NCBI RefSeq assembly: GCF_000018605.1
Contig: NC_010003.1
Span: 1,402,501-1,466,500 of the forward strand
Length of the DNA stretch: 64,000 nt
Source: Petrotoga mobilis SJ95
Lineage (GTDB): Bacteria > Thermotogota > Thermotogae > Petrotogales > Petrotogaceae
Direction of reading: 5' to 3'
Shown here: in pieces, positions 1 through 9,323 of the stretch
How the letters are laid out: every line of letters starts with the position of its first letter
Position numbering within the stretch: position 1 is the first letter of the stretch
The notes under the pieces: model-generated
Told to the model about the DNA's origin: nothing
Database searches by the model: none
Seen by the model: only the letters and a program-made list of their open reading frames with translations
Translations under genes and position numbers: made by a program

Positions 1-203
1 CCTTAAACCCACGGGGGGTGAAGGGCTTCGCCCTGTAACCTTTTTAAAAGTAGAGTGTTTTTTGTAAGCTGCGCTTAGTCGTTATTTGCGCCCCTTCGCC
101 CCGCAGCCCACCCGTTTAAGGAAGAGGGATCACCCTTCGCCCCGCAGCCCGCCCATCTAAGGAAGAGCGTTGCCCACCCCTTTAAGGAAGGAAATCTTTA
201 CTT
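1..203 (+). repeat. Dispersed GC-rich repeat block 1
   Basis: This block holds no gene. It contains pieces of a composite repeat found about a dozen times in the window: a hairpin module AGGGCTTCGCCCT, a module TAAGCTGCGCTTA, and the core GCGCCCCTTCGCCCCGC followed by AGCCCACCC and a TAAGGAAG tail. Three core or tail copies lie at about 89-125, 132-160 and 170-191. It follows the stop codon of the minus-strand LysO gene, and its left end may continue beyond the window. Confidence 0.9.
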
Positions 204-205
204 TT

Positions 206-778
206 TTAAAAAATTAGTGTTATAAGAATAGGGACGGAAAGAGAAAGTATTACTCCTTGTCCAAAGGCTATTAGAGTAGTTTCTTTATCAGTGCTTTTTG
301 ATATTACTCCAAGCATGGTGTCCATTGAAGTGGCTCCTCCAATTGATGCTGCTCCTAAAGGTGACCATTTAGCAACTAAAGGAATTAAAACTATCGCTAA
401 AATTTCTCTAATTACATTTGCAGTGAAAGAAATTGCTCCTAGAACAGGAGAGTAGAGATTGCTGATCATAACCCCTGAAAGTGAATACCAACCGAATCCT
501 GCAGATGCGCCTAGTGATTCTTTTAAATTTAAATTCGTGAAAAATATTGCTAATGATCCAAAGATAAGACTTCCTAATATAGTTAAAATTGATTGAAAGA
601 GTATATTTTTCATGTTGACTTTTAATTTTGAGAGTATTTTTTCTTCACTGCCAATATCAACCCCAACACTAAAAACTAAAAACATTAATAAAATAGTTGT
701 TAAATTGCTAGGGATATTAAAGTTAAAATAGATACCAGATATTATTCCAGCAACGACTGCAGATAATAGCAATATCAT
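206..778 (-). CDS. lysO: LysO-family lysine exporter, C-terminal half
   Basis: This 190-residue, strongly hydrophobic protein has about five or six membrane segments. It matches the C-terminal part of the LysO (DUF340) lysine exporter family. Seen motifs are FSVGVDIG near residue 38, GFGWYSLSG near 95 and a GGATSMDT segment near 147, which is the conserved acidic/polar region of the family. LysO of enterobacteria is one chain of about 300 residues. Here it is split, with the N-terminal half in the gene directly upstream and a 4-bp ATGA overlap. The two halves probably assemble into one exporter that removes excess lysine from the cytoplasm. The family call is recognition from sequence; the substrate is inferred. 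Confidence 0.75.
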   Translation of the reverse strand: MILLLSAVVAGIISGIYFNFNIPSNLTTILLMFLVFSVGVDIGSEEKILSKLKVNMKNILFQSILTILGSLIFGSLAIFFTNLNLKESLGASAGFGWYSLSGVMISNLYSPVLGAISFTANVIREILAIVLIPLVAKWSPLGAASIGGATSMDTMLGVISKSTDKETTLIAFGQGVILSLSVPILITLIF

Positions 779-1047
779 TTAGTTTTCTCCTTTTTAAAGA
801 ACTTTTCGTAAATGGAAGTGAAAAGAACGCTTCCAATAATGGAAAAAACAGCTATGTATAAAGCTGTGATTCCAATTTCTTTAATTTGAGAAATCAAGAC
901 GTCATCGTTGCCAATTTCATAACCCATGAAAAAGAGTAACAAAACCGTTGACCATAAAACGGGTTTAATTTTTTTCAACCATTTAAGCCATCCTTTTAAT
1001 CCCATGAAAAGGCCAATTGAAAAAGCTATAAGTATTCCCACCATCAT
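775..1047 (-). CDS. lysO: LysO-family lysine exporter, N-terminal half
   Basis: This 90-residue protein with three predicted membrane segments corresponds to the N-terminal LysO domain. Seen motifs are LLLFFMGYEIGNDD near residue 37 and an IIGSVLF segment near 70. A GAGGTGG ribosome-binding site precedes the ATGATG start. The stop overlaps the start of the C-terminal half by 4 bp, so the two are translationally coupled. Splitting of this exporter into two adjacent small genes occurs in other bacteria, so this looks like a normal two-gene form and not decay: both reading frames are intact and both have plausible start signals. Confidence 0.7.
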   Translation of the reverse strand: MMVGILIAFSIGLFMGLKGWLKWLKKIKPVLWSTVLLLFFMGYEIGNDDVLISQIKEIGITALYIAVFSIIGSVLFTSIYEKFFKKEKTK

Positions 1048-1081
1048 AATGGAACCACCTCACACCCTGCCTTTATAATTT

Positions 1082-2092
1082 TTAAAATTTCCCCATTTTT
1101 TTCAGCTTTTCAGATATTTTTCTTACGTCTTGTGAGTTTTCTTCTTTTGTGATTAAGATACCGTTTTCTCCTTCAACCACTATAATATTTGATAATCCAA
1201 CTATTCCTACAAATTTATCGGATTTAACGAACACATTTTTCCCATTTATGACTTCAACATTTTCGTCGTTGTCTGAGTATCCTTGCAGTTCCCTTACAGA
1301 TACCCAGTGCCCTACATCAGACCATGTAAAATCGGCTTTTACTACATAGACTTTATCAGATCGCTCTAATAGGGCGTAATCGATGCTTATTTTTTCGATA
1401 GTGGGCATGATTTTTCTTAAGCTCTCTGTGTCCCATGGAGAGATGTTTATGAGTTTGTTATAGATGTCAGAAGAATGTTTTTTCATTTGTTTTAAGAATG
1501 TGCTTTTTTTCCATACAAAGATCCCGCTGTTCCAATAGAAGTTGCCTTTTGATAGAAAGGTTTTAGCTGTTTCAGGGTCTGGTTTTTCTTTGAATGAATT
1601 GACTTTGTATGTTGAGTTGCTTATTGGTTTTCCTGCTTCTATATAGCCGTAACCAGTTTCTGGCCTGGTTGGTGTTATTCCGAAAGTGAATAGTCCGTTG
1701 AATTCTTGGGCGCCTTGTATTGCCTTTGATAGAGTGTCCCAAAATTTTGATTTGTCAGGTATGTAATGGTCGGCAGGGAGTATTGTTACTATCTCATCAT
1801 CTTGGGCTGCTAGAGTTCCTATCATGCAGGCTGGTGCGGTGTTTCTTGGAATTGGTTCTAAGATGATGTTTTCTTTGGGTATTTCTGGAATTTCTTTCAT
1901 AGTTAGTTGTTGATATTTTTCTGATGTAATGATAAAGATGTCTTTGGGTTCCATTTTGTAGCGCATTCTTTCATAGGTTTCTCTTATGAGGGTTTTGTCT
2001 GAGAAAAGTTTTAGGAATTGTTTTGGTGTTTTTGAGTTTGATAGAGGCCAAAATCTTTCTCCTGAGCCTCCTGCAAGGATTATTGCCTTCAT
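1082..2092 (-). CDS. manC: Mannose-1-phosphate guanylyltransferase
   Basis: This enzyme makes GDP-mannose from mannose-1-phosphate and GTP in the cytoplasm, for polysaccharide or glycan synthesis. The 336-residue chain starts with the nucleotidyltransferase signature LAGGSGERFWPLS (residues 7-19). It carries LPADHYIPD near 104 (metal and nucleotide site), an FKEKP motif near 168 and WNSGIFVWK near 187. The length fits the single-domain form: the C-terminal phosphomannose isomerase domain of the 470-residue bifunctional enzymes is absent. An AAAGGAGG ribosome-binding site lies just before ATG. It stands alone, with a repeat block upstream. Confidence 0.92.
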   Translation of the reverse strand: MKAIILAGGSGERFWPLSNSKTPKQFLKLFSDKTLIRETYERMRYKMEPKDIFIITSEKYQQLTMKEIPEIPKENIILEPIPRNTAPACMIGTLAAQDDEIVTILPADHYIPDKSKFWDTLSKAIQGAQEFNGLFTFGITPTRPETGYGYIEAGKPISNSTYKVNSFKEKPDPETAKTFLSKGNFYWNSGIFVWKKSTFLKQMKKHSSDIYNKLINISPWDTESLRKIMPTIEKISIDYALLERSDKVYVVKADFTWSDVGHWVSVRELQGYSDNDENVEVINGKNVFVKSDKFVGIVGLSNIIVVEGENGILITKEENSQDVRKISEKLKKMGKF

Positions 2093-2110
2093 AATTACCT
2101 CCTTTTGTGA

Positions 2111-2552
2111 TAGCGCCCTTTCACCCCGCAGCCCACCCAGGTGGAAGAGGGACCTGCGGTCCCTTAGACCCGGGGGGTGGAGGGCTTCGCCCTGTAACCC
2201 TTTTAAAAGTAGAGCGTTTTTTGTAAGCTGCGCTTAGTCTTTATTTGCGCCCCTTCGCCCCGCAGCCCACCCATGTGGAAGAGGGGCCTACGGCCCCTTA
2301 GACCCGGGGGGTGGAGGGCTTCGCCCTGTAACCTTTTTAAAAAAGTGCATTTTTTGTGAACTGCGCTTAGTCATTATTTGCGCCCCTTCGCCCGGCAGCC
2401 CACCCATGTGGAAGAGGGACCTACGGTCCCTTAGACCCTGTTTTTCACCCGTAAGGAAGAGGTTCTTTGTTAGCGCCCTTCCCCCGCTCCCCACCCATCT
2501 AAGGAAACGTGTTCTTTTCCTTTCGCCTAGCAGCCCGTCCATAAGGAAGGGA
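2111..2552 (+). repeat. Dispersed repeat block 2, with tandem long units
   Basis: Between manC and glgB there is no gene, only repeats. Two near-complete composite units of roughly 133 bp follow each other (from about 2113 and 2247), then shortened ones. Each long unit runs core (GCGCCC..TTCGCCCCGC), GGGACC-type hairpin, AGGGCTTCGCCCT hairpin, TTTTTAAAA stretch and TAAGCTGCGCTTA module. The first hairpin is GGGACC/GGTCCC at 2149-2163 and 2416-2430 but GGGGCC/GGCCCC at 2283-2297, so both arms changed together. Open frames that cross the block are repeat translations, not genes. Confidence 0.92.
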
Positions 2553-2555
2553 CCT

Positions 2556-4742
2556 TTATTTTATTAGGAATTTGAAATATAGACCACCTAGAGGTGGTAG
2601 TGTGAGTATTATGGATTGTTCTCTTCCATGCATGGGTATGTCTTGAGAGTATACTTCTTTTGGATTGTCGACTCCACTTCCGTAGTATTGTGTCCAGTCT
2701 GTGTTGAGTATTTCTTGGTATACGCCTTTTTTTGGTACGCCTATTCTATAGTTATCCCTTGGCACTGGTGTGAAATTGAAGACGCAGACGATAATTTCAT
2801 CTTCATTTTCTGATTTTCTTATAAAAGATATTACACTGTTGTCCGCATCGTTGAAGTCTATCCATTCGAAGCCTTCATAACGGTGATCAATTTCAAATAA
2901 TGCGGGATGATTTTTGTACAGTATATTTAAGTCTTTTAAAAATAGTTGTGTTTTTTTGTGAGGTTCGTATTGTAATAGGTGCCAGTCTAAACTGTTAGAG
3001 CAGTCCCATTCTTTTCTTTGGGCTATTTCACTTCCCATAAAGAGTAAATTTTTGCCAGGATGGGCATACATGTAGGAGTAAAAGAGCCTTAAGTTGGCGA
3101 ATTTTTGCCAATCATCACCTGGCATTTTTTCCAAAAGGGACCTTTTGCCATGTACGACTTCGTCATGAGAAATGGATAAGATAAAGTTTTCGGAAAAAGC
3201 GTATACTAGGGAAAATGTGAGGTCGTTTTGATGGTATCTTCTAAATATTGGGTCTTTGCTAAAGTATCTTAATGTGTCGTTCATCCAACCCATATTCCAT
3301 TTGAATTCAAAGCCTAAACCGCCCTCGTGTACCGGCGTAGTTACTCCTGGAAACGCCGTAGATTCTTCTGCAACGGTTACAATCCCAGGGAAGTATTGAT
3401 AGGCGACGGTGTTGAGTTGTTTGATGAAATCAATGGCTTCGAGATTTTCTCGCCCACCGTATTTGTTGGGAATCCATTCTCCATCTTGTCTGCTGTAGTC
3501 TAAGTATAGCATTGAAGCTACAGCGTCTACCCTTAAGCCGTCGATGTGGTATTTATCCAACCAAAATAGTGCGTTTGCCAATAGAAAGTTTTTAACTTCG
3601 GTTCTTCCGTAATTGAATATGTAAGTTCCCCAGTCTTTGTGTTCTCCCAATCTGCTGTCGAGGTGTTCGTAAAGGGCTGTGCCATCGAATCTTCCCAAAG
3701 CATGTGCGTCTTTTGGGAAGTGTCCAGGCACCCAATCAACGATGACGCCTATACCTTCTTGATGCATTTTATCTACAAAGTACATGAAATCTTCCGGTTT
3801 TCCAAACCTGCTTGTTGGAGCATAGTAACCTGTTACCTGGTATCCCCAAGAGATGTCTAAGGGGTGTTCGCTTACCGGTAATAGTTCTATGTGAGTAAAA
3901 TGGTTTTCTTTAAGGTATGCTGAAAGTTTTTCCGCTAGTTCCCTATAATTTAGAAATTGATTTTCTTCTTTTCTTGCCCAGGAGCCTAGATGGACTTCAT
4001 AGATAGACATCGGTTCTTTTATCCAATTTTTATTTTTTCTTTCCTCCATCCATTTGGAGTCGTTCCACGTGTGTTTGTTTTGTTTGTCGTATACAATGGC
4101 GGCTGTTTTGGGCCTTACTTCAAAGTAAGTTCCGTAAGGGTCTGTTTTTAGCAAGATGTCTCCATTTTGAGTTTTGATTTCAAATTTGTATAAGTCTCCT
4201 TCAACAACACCGGGAACGAAGATTTCCCATATTCCTGATTGACCTAAGACCCTCATTTGATGAATTCTTCCATCCCAATTGTTGAAATTTCCAACCACGC
4301 TGACTCTTTTAGCGTTTGGTGCCCACGTTGAGAATAAAACCCCTTCGATTCCGTTTATTTTCATGGGGTGCGCGCCTAGTTTTTCGTATATTTTGTAATG
4401 GTTCCCTTCATTGAAGAGATATCTGTCGTATTCAGATATGACTGGTAAAAAAGAGTAGGGGTCTTTGTAAGTCCAGGTGTTGGCGTTGTAGTCTGTGCAT
4501 TTTATTTCGTATTCAAATATTTGTGAACCTGGAATCTTTTTTTCAAAGAGTCCAGTTTTGTGGATTTTATCGAGTTTTATAGTGGTGTTTTTAGAAATCA
4601 AATATGCTTCTTTTGCAAAGGGTTGTAGAACCCTTATGACTAAGTTTTCTTTATCGAGTTCTCTTAAGCCTAGATAGATAAAGGGGTCGTGACATTCGGC
4701 ATTAACAAGCATATTTATTTCTTTTTCCGTTAGTATTGGCAT
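2556..4742 (-). CDS. glgB: 1,4-alpha-glucan branching enzyme (GH13)
   Basis: The enzyme introduces alpha-1,6 branches into glycogen. The 728-residue chain has an N-terminal CBM48-type domain (for example [22 protein letters not shown], here only cited as residues 138-159), then the GH13 barrel. Visible catalytic motifs are [11 protein letters not shown] near 402 (nucleophile Asp), [11 protein letters not shown] near 460 (acid/base Glu) and [10 protein letters not shown] near 526 (third Asp). The C-terminal all-beta domain ends the chain. Length and motif order match full-length bacterial GlgB. An AAAAAGGAGGTGG ribosome-binding site precedes ATG. No other glycogen genes are in the window. Confidence 0.96.
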   Translation of the reverse strand: MPILTEKEINMLVNAECHDPFIYLGLRELDKENLVIRVLQPFAKEAYLISKNTTIKLDKIHKTGLFEKKIPGSQIFEYEIKCTDYNANTWTYKDPYSFLPVISEYDRYLFNEGNHYKIYEKLGAHPMKINGIEGVLFSTWAPNAKRVSVVGNFNNWDGRIHQMRVLGQSGIWEIFVPGVVEGDLYKFEIKTQNGDILLKTDPYGTYFEVRPKTAAIVYDKQNKHTWNDSKWMEERKNKNWIKEPMSIYEVHLGSWARKEENQFLNYRELAEKLSAYLKENHFTHIELLPVSEHPLDISWGYQVTGYYAPTSRFGKPEDFMYFVDKMHQEGIGVIVDWVPGHFPKDAHALGRFDGTALYEHLDSRLGEHKDWGTYIFNYGRTEVKNFLLANALFWLDKYHIDGLRVDAVASMLYLDYSRQDGEWIPNKYGGRENLEAIDFIKQLNTVAYQYFPGIVTVAEESTAFPGVTTPVHEGGLGFEFKWNMGWMNDTLRYFSKDPIFRRYHQNDLTFSLVYAFSENFILSISHDEVVHGKRSLLEKMPGDDWQKFANLRLFYSYMYAHPGKNLLFMGSEIAQRKEWDCSNSLDWHLLQYEPHKKTQLFLKDLNILYKNHPALFEIDHRYEGFEWIDFNDADNSVISFIRKSENEDEIIVCVFNFTPVPRDNYRIGVPKKGVYQEILNTDWTQYYGSGVDNPKEVYSQDIPMHGREQSIILTLPPLGGLYFKFLIK

Positions 4743-4760
4743 GTGTTGCCACCTCCTTTT

Positions 4761-5753
4761 TTAATTTAGGGTAAAGTATGTGCCGTTTTCTTGTGAGAGT
4801 TTCCCATCTATTTCTAGTTGCATTATAGTGGATAAAATTGCTGAGACGTCTTCTTTTAAGGTTTCACATAGCGAGTCTAAATTATTATTCCCTTCGTTTA
4901 TTAGTTTTAATATTTTTTCTTTTAACTCCATTTCTTCAGGATTTTCATCGTAGTTTTCTACTTCTAAGTTAGTTATTCCAAATAACTCTTTGAGGTGTTG
5001 TATAGATATTATGGGGGTGGCACCAGAGTAGATTAGATAATTCGTTCCGTATGAGTTTAACCTTGTTATATCCCCTGGTACGGCTAATACTTCTCTTCCG
5101 TAATCGAGTGCGTATCTTGCGGTTATCAATGATCCGCTCTTTTTAGCTGCTTCAACGACTATGGTTTTTTCTGATAGAGCTGCAATTATGCGGTTTCTGT
5201 AAGGGAATGTGTACTTTGTTGCCCTGGTACCTGGAAAATATTCTGATATTATTAGACCTTCTTCTTTTATTTTGTTGTAGAGTGATTCGTTTGATTTTGG
5301 ATATATTATGTCAATCCCGTTCCCTAAGACGGCGATCGTTTTTTTGGCGTTTCTTTGAGCTATCGAGTCGATTCCATATGCCATTCCGCTTACTACTGTG
5401 TAGCTGCTCAGGGCTTTGGTGATTTCAATACATATAGATTTTCCGTAATCTGTGGTTTTTCTTGTTCCAACAATCGAGACGGTTTTGCTTTTTAAAAGTG
5501 ATGGATCACCAAAATAGTAAAGAATTACTGGGGGGTCGTTGATGTTTTTTAAGAGATCTGGATATTCTTCGTCCCAGTAAGTGATTATGCCTAAATCTTT
5601 TATTTTGTCTAAGCTTTGAACGATTTTTCTTTTGTTTTCTTCGAACTCTTCTTTGAATAGAGTGGGTGATGTGTCTGTTTCTGTGTATTCTAAGAGTTCT
5701 TTGTTGGATTTTTTATATACTTCTTTGAGGGTTATGATGTCTAGTATGTTCAA
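4761..5753 (-). CDS. dprA: DNA-processing protein DprA/Smf
   Basis: DprA binds incoming single-stranded DNA and loads RecA during natural transformation. In the 330-residue chain the Rossmann-like core shows SIVGTRKTTDYGKS near 93, SGMAYGIDSIAQ near 121, VLGNGIDIIYP near 142 and SGSLITARYALDYGR near 206, all typical of the family. The last 60 residues look like the winged-helix tail found in many DprA proteins. The start is TTG, with AGGAGG about 12 nt upstream, a slightly long spacing. It ends 18 bp before glgB. Presence of dprA suggests DNA uptake ability, but no com genes are in view. Confidence 0.93.
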   Translation of the reverse strand: MNILDIITLKEVYKKSNKELLEYTETDTSPTLFKEEFEENKRKIVQSLDKIKDLGIITYWDEEYPDLLKNINDPPVILYYFGDPSLLKSKTVSIVGTRKTTDYGKSICIEITKALSSYTVVSGMAYGIDSIAQRNAKKTIAVLGNGIDIIYPKSNESLYNKIKEEGLIISEYFPGTRATKYTFPYRNRIIAALSEKTIVVEAAKKSGSLITARYALDYGREVLAVPGDITRLNSYGTNYLIYSGATPIISIQHLKELFGITNLEVENYDENPEEMELKEKILKLINEGNNNLDSLCETLKEDVSAILSTIMQLEIDGKLSQENGTYFTLN

Positions 5754-5825
5754 TGATTGTGAAAGCCTCCTTCCTCCCTGGTTCCCTCTAGAATCAATTT
5801 CTTGTTTTTGTGGAATGATTTTTAT

Positions 5826-6190
5826 TGTTTTTTTGTAAGCTGTGCTTAGTCTTTATTTGCGCCCCTTCGCCCCGCAGCCCACCCATTTAAGGAAGGGACC
5901 TACGGTCCCTTTAACCCAAACATTGAAGGGTAAACCCCTTAAGGGCTCCGTCCGCACCCATAAGGAAAAGAGGTCTTTATTTAGCGCCCTTCGCCCCGCA
6001 GCCCTCCCTTTTTAGGAAGGGACCTGCGGTCCCTTAAACTCTGCTGGGATGAGGGCTTCGCCCTGAGACTTTTTTAAAAGTGGAGCGTTTTTTGTGAGTT
6101 GATTGATTATAAGTTTTTTTGTAAGCTACGCTTAGTCATTATTTGCGCCCCTTCGCCCCGCAGCCCGCCCATTTAAGGAAGAGAGGGCTT
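5826..6190 (+). repeat. Dispersed repeat block 3
   Basis: The 440-bp gap between dprA and the TrmN6-like gene is filled with repeats: TAAGCTGTGCTTA, three GCGCCC cores with AAGGAAG tails, two GGGACC hairpins, an AGGGCTCC-like module and a short TTAAGGG palindrome. No promoter or gene could be separated from the repeat. The minus-strand start of dprA lies 70 bp away. Confidence 0.9.
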
Positions 6191-6194
6191 TCCT

Positions 6195-6893
6195 TTAACT
6201 GCGCTCCGCGCCCCATTCTGAGAGGAAGATTGGAGGGTGAATGAGCAGATTTCTACCTCCGTTTTTTCTGAATGTCAACGAGATTAGTTGGGCGTCTTTT
6301 TCTTTGTTTCCGTAGGCGATATATATGTGTTGAGGTTCTAAATTATTCTTTTCTAAGATTATTAATACGTCTGAAAGAACGTAAGGATGAATTATAAAAC
6401 AGCCTAATCCTTTGTTTTTTAAAAGGTATTTTGAAGCATAGATAAAATCTTCTAATACTTTTAAGTCTTCCGCTGATCTGGCGATTTTTCTATCGCTGAT
6501 TTGACTTTTTAATCCATCAAAGTAGTGTGGAGGATTTGAGATTATATAGTCTATAGATTCTGCGTCAAAATAGTTTTTGACGTTTTTTACTTCTGTATTG
6601 AGGAATTCTACGTTGTTTATTTCGTTTATTTCTTTGTTTTGTAAGGAGTATTCATATAGTTCTTTTTGTATTTCTATGCCTATTATTTTACTGTTTGTTA
6701 GCATTTTTCCAATTACAAGGCTGACGTGTCCTATGCCACTTCCGAGTTCGACGATGGTCGAGTTGTTTTTAGCCGGATGAGTGGCTAATAATAGTACACT
6801 TGCGTGTGTTGGTAGATGATGTTTGTTGGCTGTTTTTAGTTTTAGTGATCTGTAGATTTGGTCTATTTGATGGATTTTGGTGGTTGTGTCCAT
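6195..6893 (-). CDS. trmN6: TrmN6-like tRNA/RNA adenine N6-methyltransferase
   Basis: A 232-residue class I SAM-dependent methyltransferase. It shows the SAM-binding motif VELGSGIGHVSL near 48, an acidic residue at the end of strand 2 (IGIEIQKE near 75) and the catalytic ISNPPHYFDG motif near 118. The last is the NPPY-type signature of N6-adenine methyltransferases such as TrmN6, which modifies A37 of tRNA-Val in E. coli. The substrate here is inferred from family resemblance. ATG is preceded by the repeat core AAAGGGCGCTAACAC, so the only visible Shine-Dalgarno-like stretch (AAAGGG) comes from a dispersed repeat. The C-terminal residues GAERS also look repeat-derived. Confidence 0.75.
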   Translation of the reverse strand: MDTTTKIHQIDQIYRSLKLKTANKHHLPTHASVLLLATHPAKNNSTIVELGSGIGHVSLVIGKMLTNSKIIGIEIQKELYEYSLQNKEINEINNVEFLNTEVKNVKNYFDAESIDYIISNPPHYFDGLKSQISDRKIARSAEDLKVLEDFIYASKYLLKNKGLGCFIIHPYVLSDVLIILEKNNLEPQHIYIAYGNKEKDAQLISLTFRKNGGRNLLIHPPIFLSEWGAERS

Positions 6894-6898
6894 GTGTT

Positions 6899-7396
6899 AG
6901 CGCCCTTTCACCCCGCTCCCCACCCTTTTTAGGAAGGGACCTGTGGTCCCTTAAACTCTACTGGAATGATGGCTTCGCCCTGTGAACCTTTTTAAAAGTG
7001 GAACGTTTTTTGTGAGTTGATTGATTATAAGTTTTTTTGTAAGCTGCGCTTAGTCCCTATTTGCGCCCCTTCGCCCCGCTCCCCACCCGTGAGGAAAAGG
7101 GTCTTTATTTGCGCCCTTTCACCCCGCTCCCCACCCATCTAAGGAAGGGACCTGCGGTCCCTTAAACCCGAATATTAAGGGATTCCCCTTAAAAACCCTA
7201 AATTAAGGTCGAAATCATTTAAAAACATAGTTTACACACTAATGATTTTGTTGTTTTTTTGTAAGCTGCGCTTAGTCTTTATTTGCGCCCCTTCGCCCCG
7301 CAGCCCACCCATCTAAGGAAGGACCTCCGGTCCTTTATATCCAGCTCTCTATCATTAAGGAAAGGACCTGCGGTATCTAGCCCTATTGGGTCCGCT
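6899..7396 (+). repeat. Dispersed repeat block 4
   Basis: About 500 bp without a gene, made of several repeat modules: four GCGCCC cores, GGGACC hairpins, TAAGCTGCGCTTA, a TTAAGGGATTCCCCTTAA-like palindrome followed by AAACCCTAAATTAAGG, and a GGACCTCCGGTCC hairpin near 7321-7333. The block abuts the start of the TrmN6-like gene on one side and the lipoprotein stop on the other. Confidence 0.9.
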
Positions 7397-7398
7397 TT

Positions 7399-9321
7399 TT
7401 ATTCTCTTTGTAGGAATATTGAATATTCTTCCACATTTAGTCTTTCTATTTTTGAATCGATGCTGTTCATGAATGAGAATGTTTCAATGTTCATTAGTTT
7501 TATAGTAGAAGTTTCCATTATTGTTCTACTGTTAATAGAGGAGTTGAAAAGGTCTATTGTTGAGTTTTTAAATAGTGATTCTGCCACGTTGTTCAACGAT
7601 ATTTCTTTTAAGTAAGTGTTATCGATGTAAACACCTGATGAGTTTGTTATTTTAACGTAGTCAGATAAGGATGAGTCGTAAAGACAAACTCTACCTATAC
7701 TTTTTGTGTCAATTGAGCTGTAATTATCAAGGGTTGAGTTTTTAAGAAATAATAATCTTCCTTTGCCTGTAAATTTGATGTTTTCAAAGTCTGTGTCATA
7801 GGCGATTATTGTTCCACCGTTGAGCGCTATTTCCCCTTCCCCAAATATATGAGTTTTATCAAATCCTGGCATTAAAAACATTAGCCCTTCAACAACCACA
7901 GTCGCACCGTTATATAATCTGATCTCGTTTCCAGATTCTACCAAGAATGTTTTTCCTTCTGGTATGAGTATATCAGTATCTATAACAAAAGGCGTGTTAA
8001 TTTGTGGCAAGAAAAGGTTTTTGTCTACTTTGTTTATCGTACCAGAGGCATATGGAACAAGAGCCTCTGAGAGAGTGATTACTGGATCAGAAGGAAACCC
8101 ATGTGTTCCATTGTTGGTAACTTTTCTTACAAAAATAATATCATAATTTGGGTTTTCAAGGAACGTATTTTTTAATTCAAAAACTTTTTTCCATCCCAAT
8201 ATTTCATCATAGCTTTCAACAACGAAATTTTGATAGTTTGGATCATATCGCCAGGATATATAATCCATGTCTTCAGAGATTAGTCTGGCAGTAATTTCAG
8301 GTGGGGTAGGGATTTGATCGTCAACGTTAAAATTTATAAATTTTTCGGTTTTATTTTTGTTGGAGTCAAAAACAATCATTGTTGCTTCAGTTGTTGGCTT
8401 TAGTAACAATTCTGATGTGTATTTAATCTCATTTCCATCGTCTATGAGGACCAAAAAATTATCATCCCAGTCGTCAGAAATCTTCATGTCTATTTCTGAA
8501 AAAAGATTAACGCTTACAATATCTGAATTTATAACCGGCGGTTTGTCAATATTTGTGTCTATTTCGATCGTGTGATAGTAAGTGTTTTCGACATCATCTT
8601 TGAACCGGAGAACGTAATTTTTAATTCCGGAATCTTTGGTTATTTTTATTGAGAAAATGTCTTGTAATGAAGTCGAAGAGGCTAATTCTGTTTCGTTGTA
8701 GTATAAGGAGACTTTAGAAAAGTCTTCTTCATCTACTTTGTATTCTAAATTTAAATTACCTGCCGATAGTTCTTGGTTGAGATATGATGGTTTTGGTGGA
8801 GTGGAATCAAAAGTTATGTTTGTGGCATATTCGGTGATAATTCTGTTTTTGTCATCTAAAAATTTGATGTTGATTTTGTGAGGGCCGTCGCTGATGTCGT
8901 ATAGCGCCCCTTCGCCCCGCTCCCCACCCGTGAGGAAAAGGTTCTCTGTTAGCGCCCCTTCGCCCCGCTCCCCACCCATAAGGAAGGAAGAAGAAGGGGT
9001 TCCCCCTTCATCTATAAGGATAGAGGAGGAAGCGTTTTCTTCATCCATAAGGAAGGAAGAAGAAGTTCCATATTCACCCAAAAGAGGTGAAGAAGAAGTT
9101 CCCTCTTCATCCAAAAAGAGGGAGGAGGGAGCCTCCTCTCCATCGATAATTATTTCTACATTATCATAGTCAAAATTTGTTTTTATCGTTAACGGGATAT
9201 TTGGGGAAATTTTTGTTGGAATTTCGATTTCAAAATTAATATTAGAATTACCATCATATTGGCAACCAAAGAGTAATATTATTAACATCGAGAATAACAA
9301 CATCTTAGAAACTAGCTTCAA
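7399..9321 (-). CDS. Secreted lipoprotein with repeat-derived insert
   Basis: A 640-residue envelope lipoprotein of unknown function. The signal peptide ends in a lipobox IILLFGC with Cys20, so it should be lipid-anchored. Residues about 30-190 are beta-rich and Ig-like (PTKISPNIPLTIKTNF and similar). Between about 66 and 145 sits a low-complexity insert: several roughly 11-residue units of the type TSSSFLMDEE, then two GGERGEGAL units. These are literal translations of the dispersed repeat. The C-terminal 200 residues (GEIALNGGTIIAYDTDFENI and following) resemble a right-handed beta-helix with short rungs. TTG start with GAGGTGG upstream. It is the last gene after hflK-hflC with a 2-bp gap, so probably co-transcribed. 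Confidence 0.75.
   Translation of the reverse strand: MKLVSKMLLFSMLIILLFGCQYDGNSNINFEIEIPTKISPNIPLTIKTNFDYDNVEIIIDGEEAPSSLFLDEEGTSSSPLLGEYGTSSSFLMDEENASSSILIDEGGTPSSSFLMGGERGEGALTENLFLTGGERGEGALYDISDGPHKINIKFLDDKNRIITEYATNITFDSTPPKPSYLNQELSAGNLNLEYKVDEEDFSKVSLYYNETELASSTSLQDIFSIKITKDSGIKNYVLRFKDDVENTYYHTIEIDTNIDKPPVINSDIVSVNLFSEIDMKISDDWDDNFLVLIDDGNEIKYTSELLLKPTTEATMIVFDSNKNKTEKFINFNVDDQIPTPPEITARLISEDMDYISWRYDPNYQNFVVESYDEILGWKKVFELKNTFLENPNYDIIFVRKVTNNGTHGFPSDPVITLSEALVPYASGTINKVDKNLFLPQINTPFVIDTDILIPEGKTFLVESGNEIRLYNGATVVVEGLMFLMPGFDKTHIFGEGEIALNGGTIIAYDTDFENIKFTGKGRLLFLKNSTLDNYSSIDTKSIGRVCLYDSSLSDYVKITNSSGVYIDNTYLKEISLNNVAESLFKNSTIDLFNSSINSRTIMETSTIKLMNIETFSFMNSIDSKIERLNVEEYSIFLQRE
8900..9135 (+). 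repeat. Dispersed repeat inside the lipoprotein gene
   Basis: Two clear core units (about 8905-8940 and 8951-8985, GCGCCCCTTCGCCCCGC plus TCCCCACCC) lie inside the coding region. Beyond them are degenerate AAGGAAGAAGAAG tails that make the short amino-acid repeats. The open frame continues through the whole block because the core is read as GGT GGG GAG CGG and so on, with no stop. Confidence 0.9.
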
Positions 9322-9323
9322 GA

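Noticed and set aside
206-1047. LysO as a frameshifted pseudogene
   Set aside because: Both halves have proper starts, ribosome-binding sites or overlap, and clean domain boundaries, so a natural two-gene form is more likely.
2288-2542. Minus-strand frame of 84 codons
   Set aside because: It is a translation of tandem dispersed repeats between manC and glgB.
8894-9169. Plus-strand frame of 91 codons with APSPRSPP repeats
   Set aside because: It is antisense to the lipoprotein insert and consists only of the dispersed repeat; the lipoprotein frame has signal peptide and start site.
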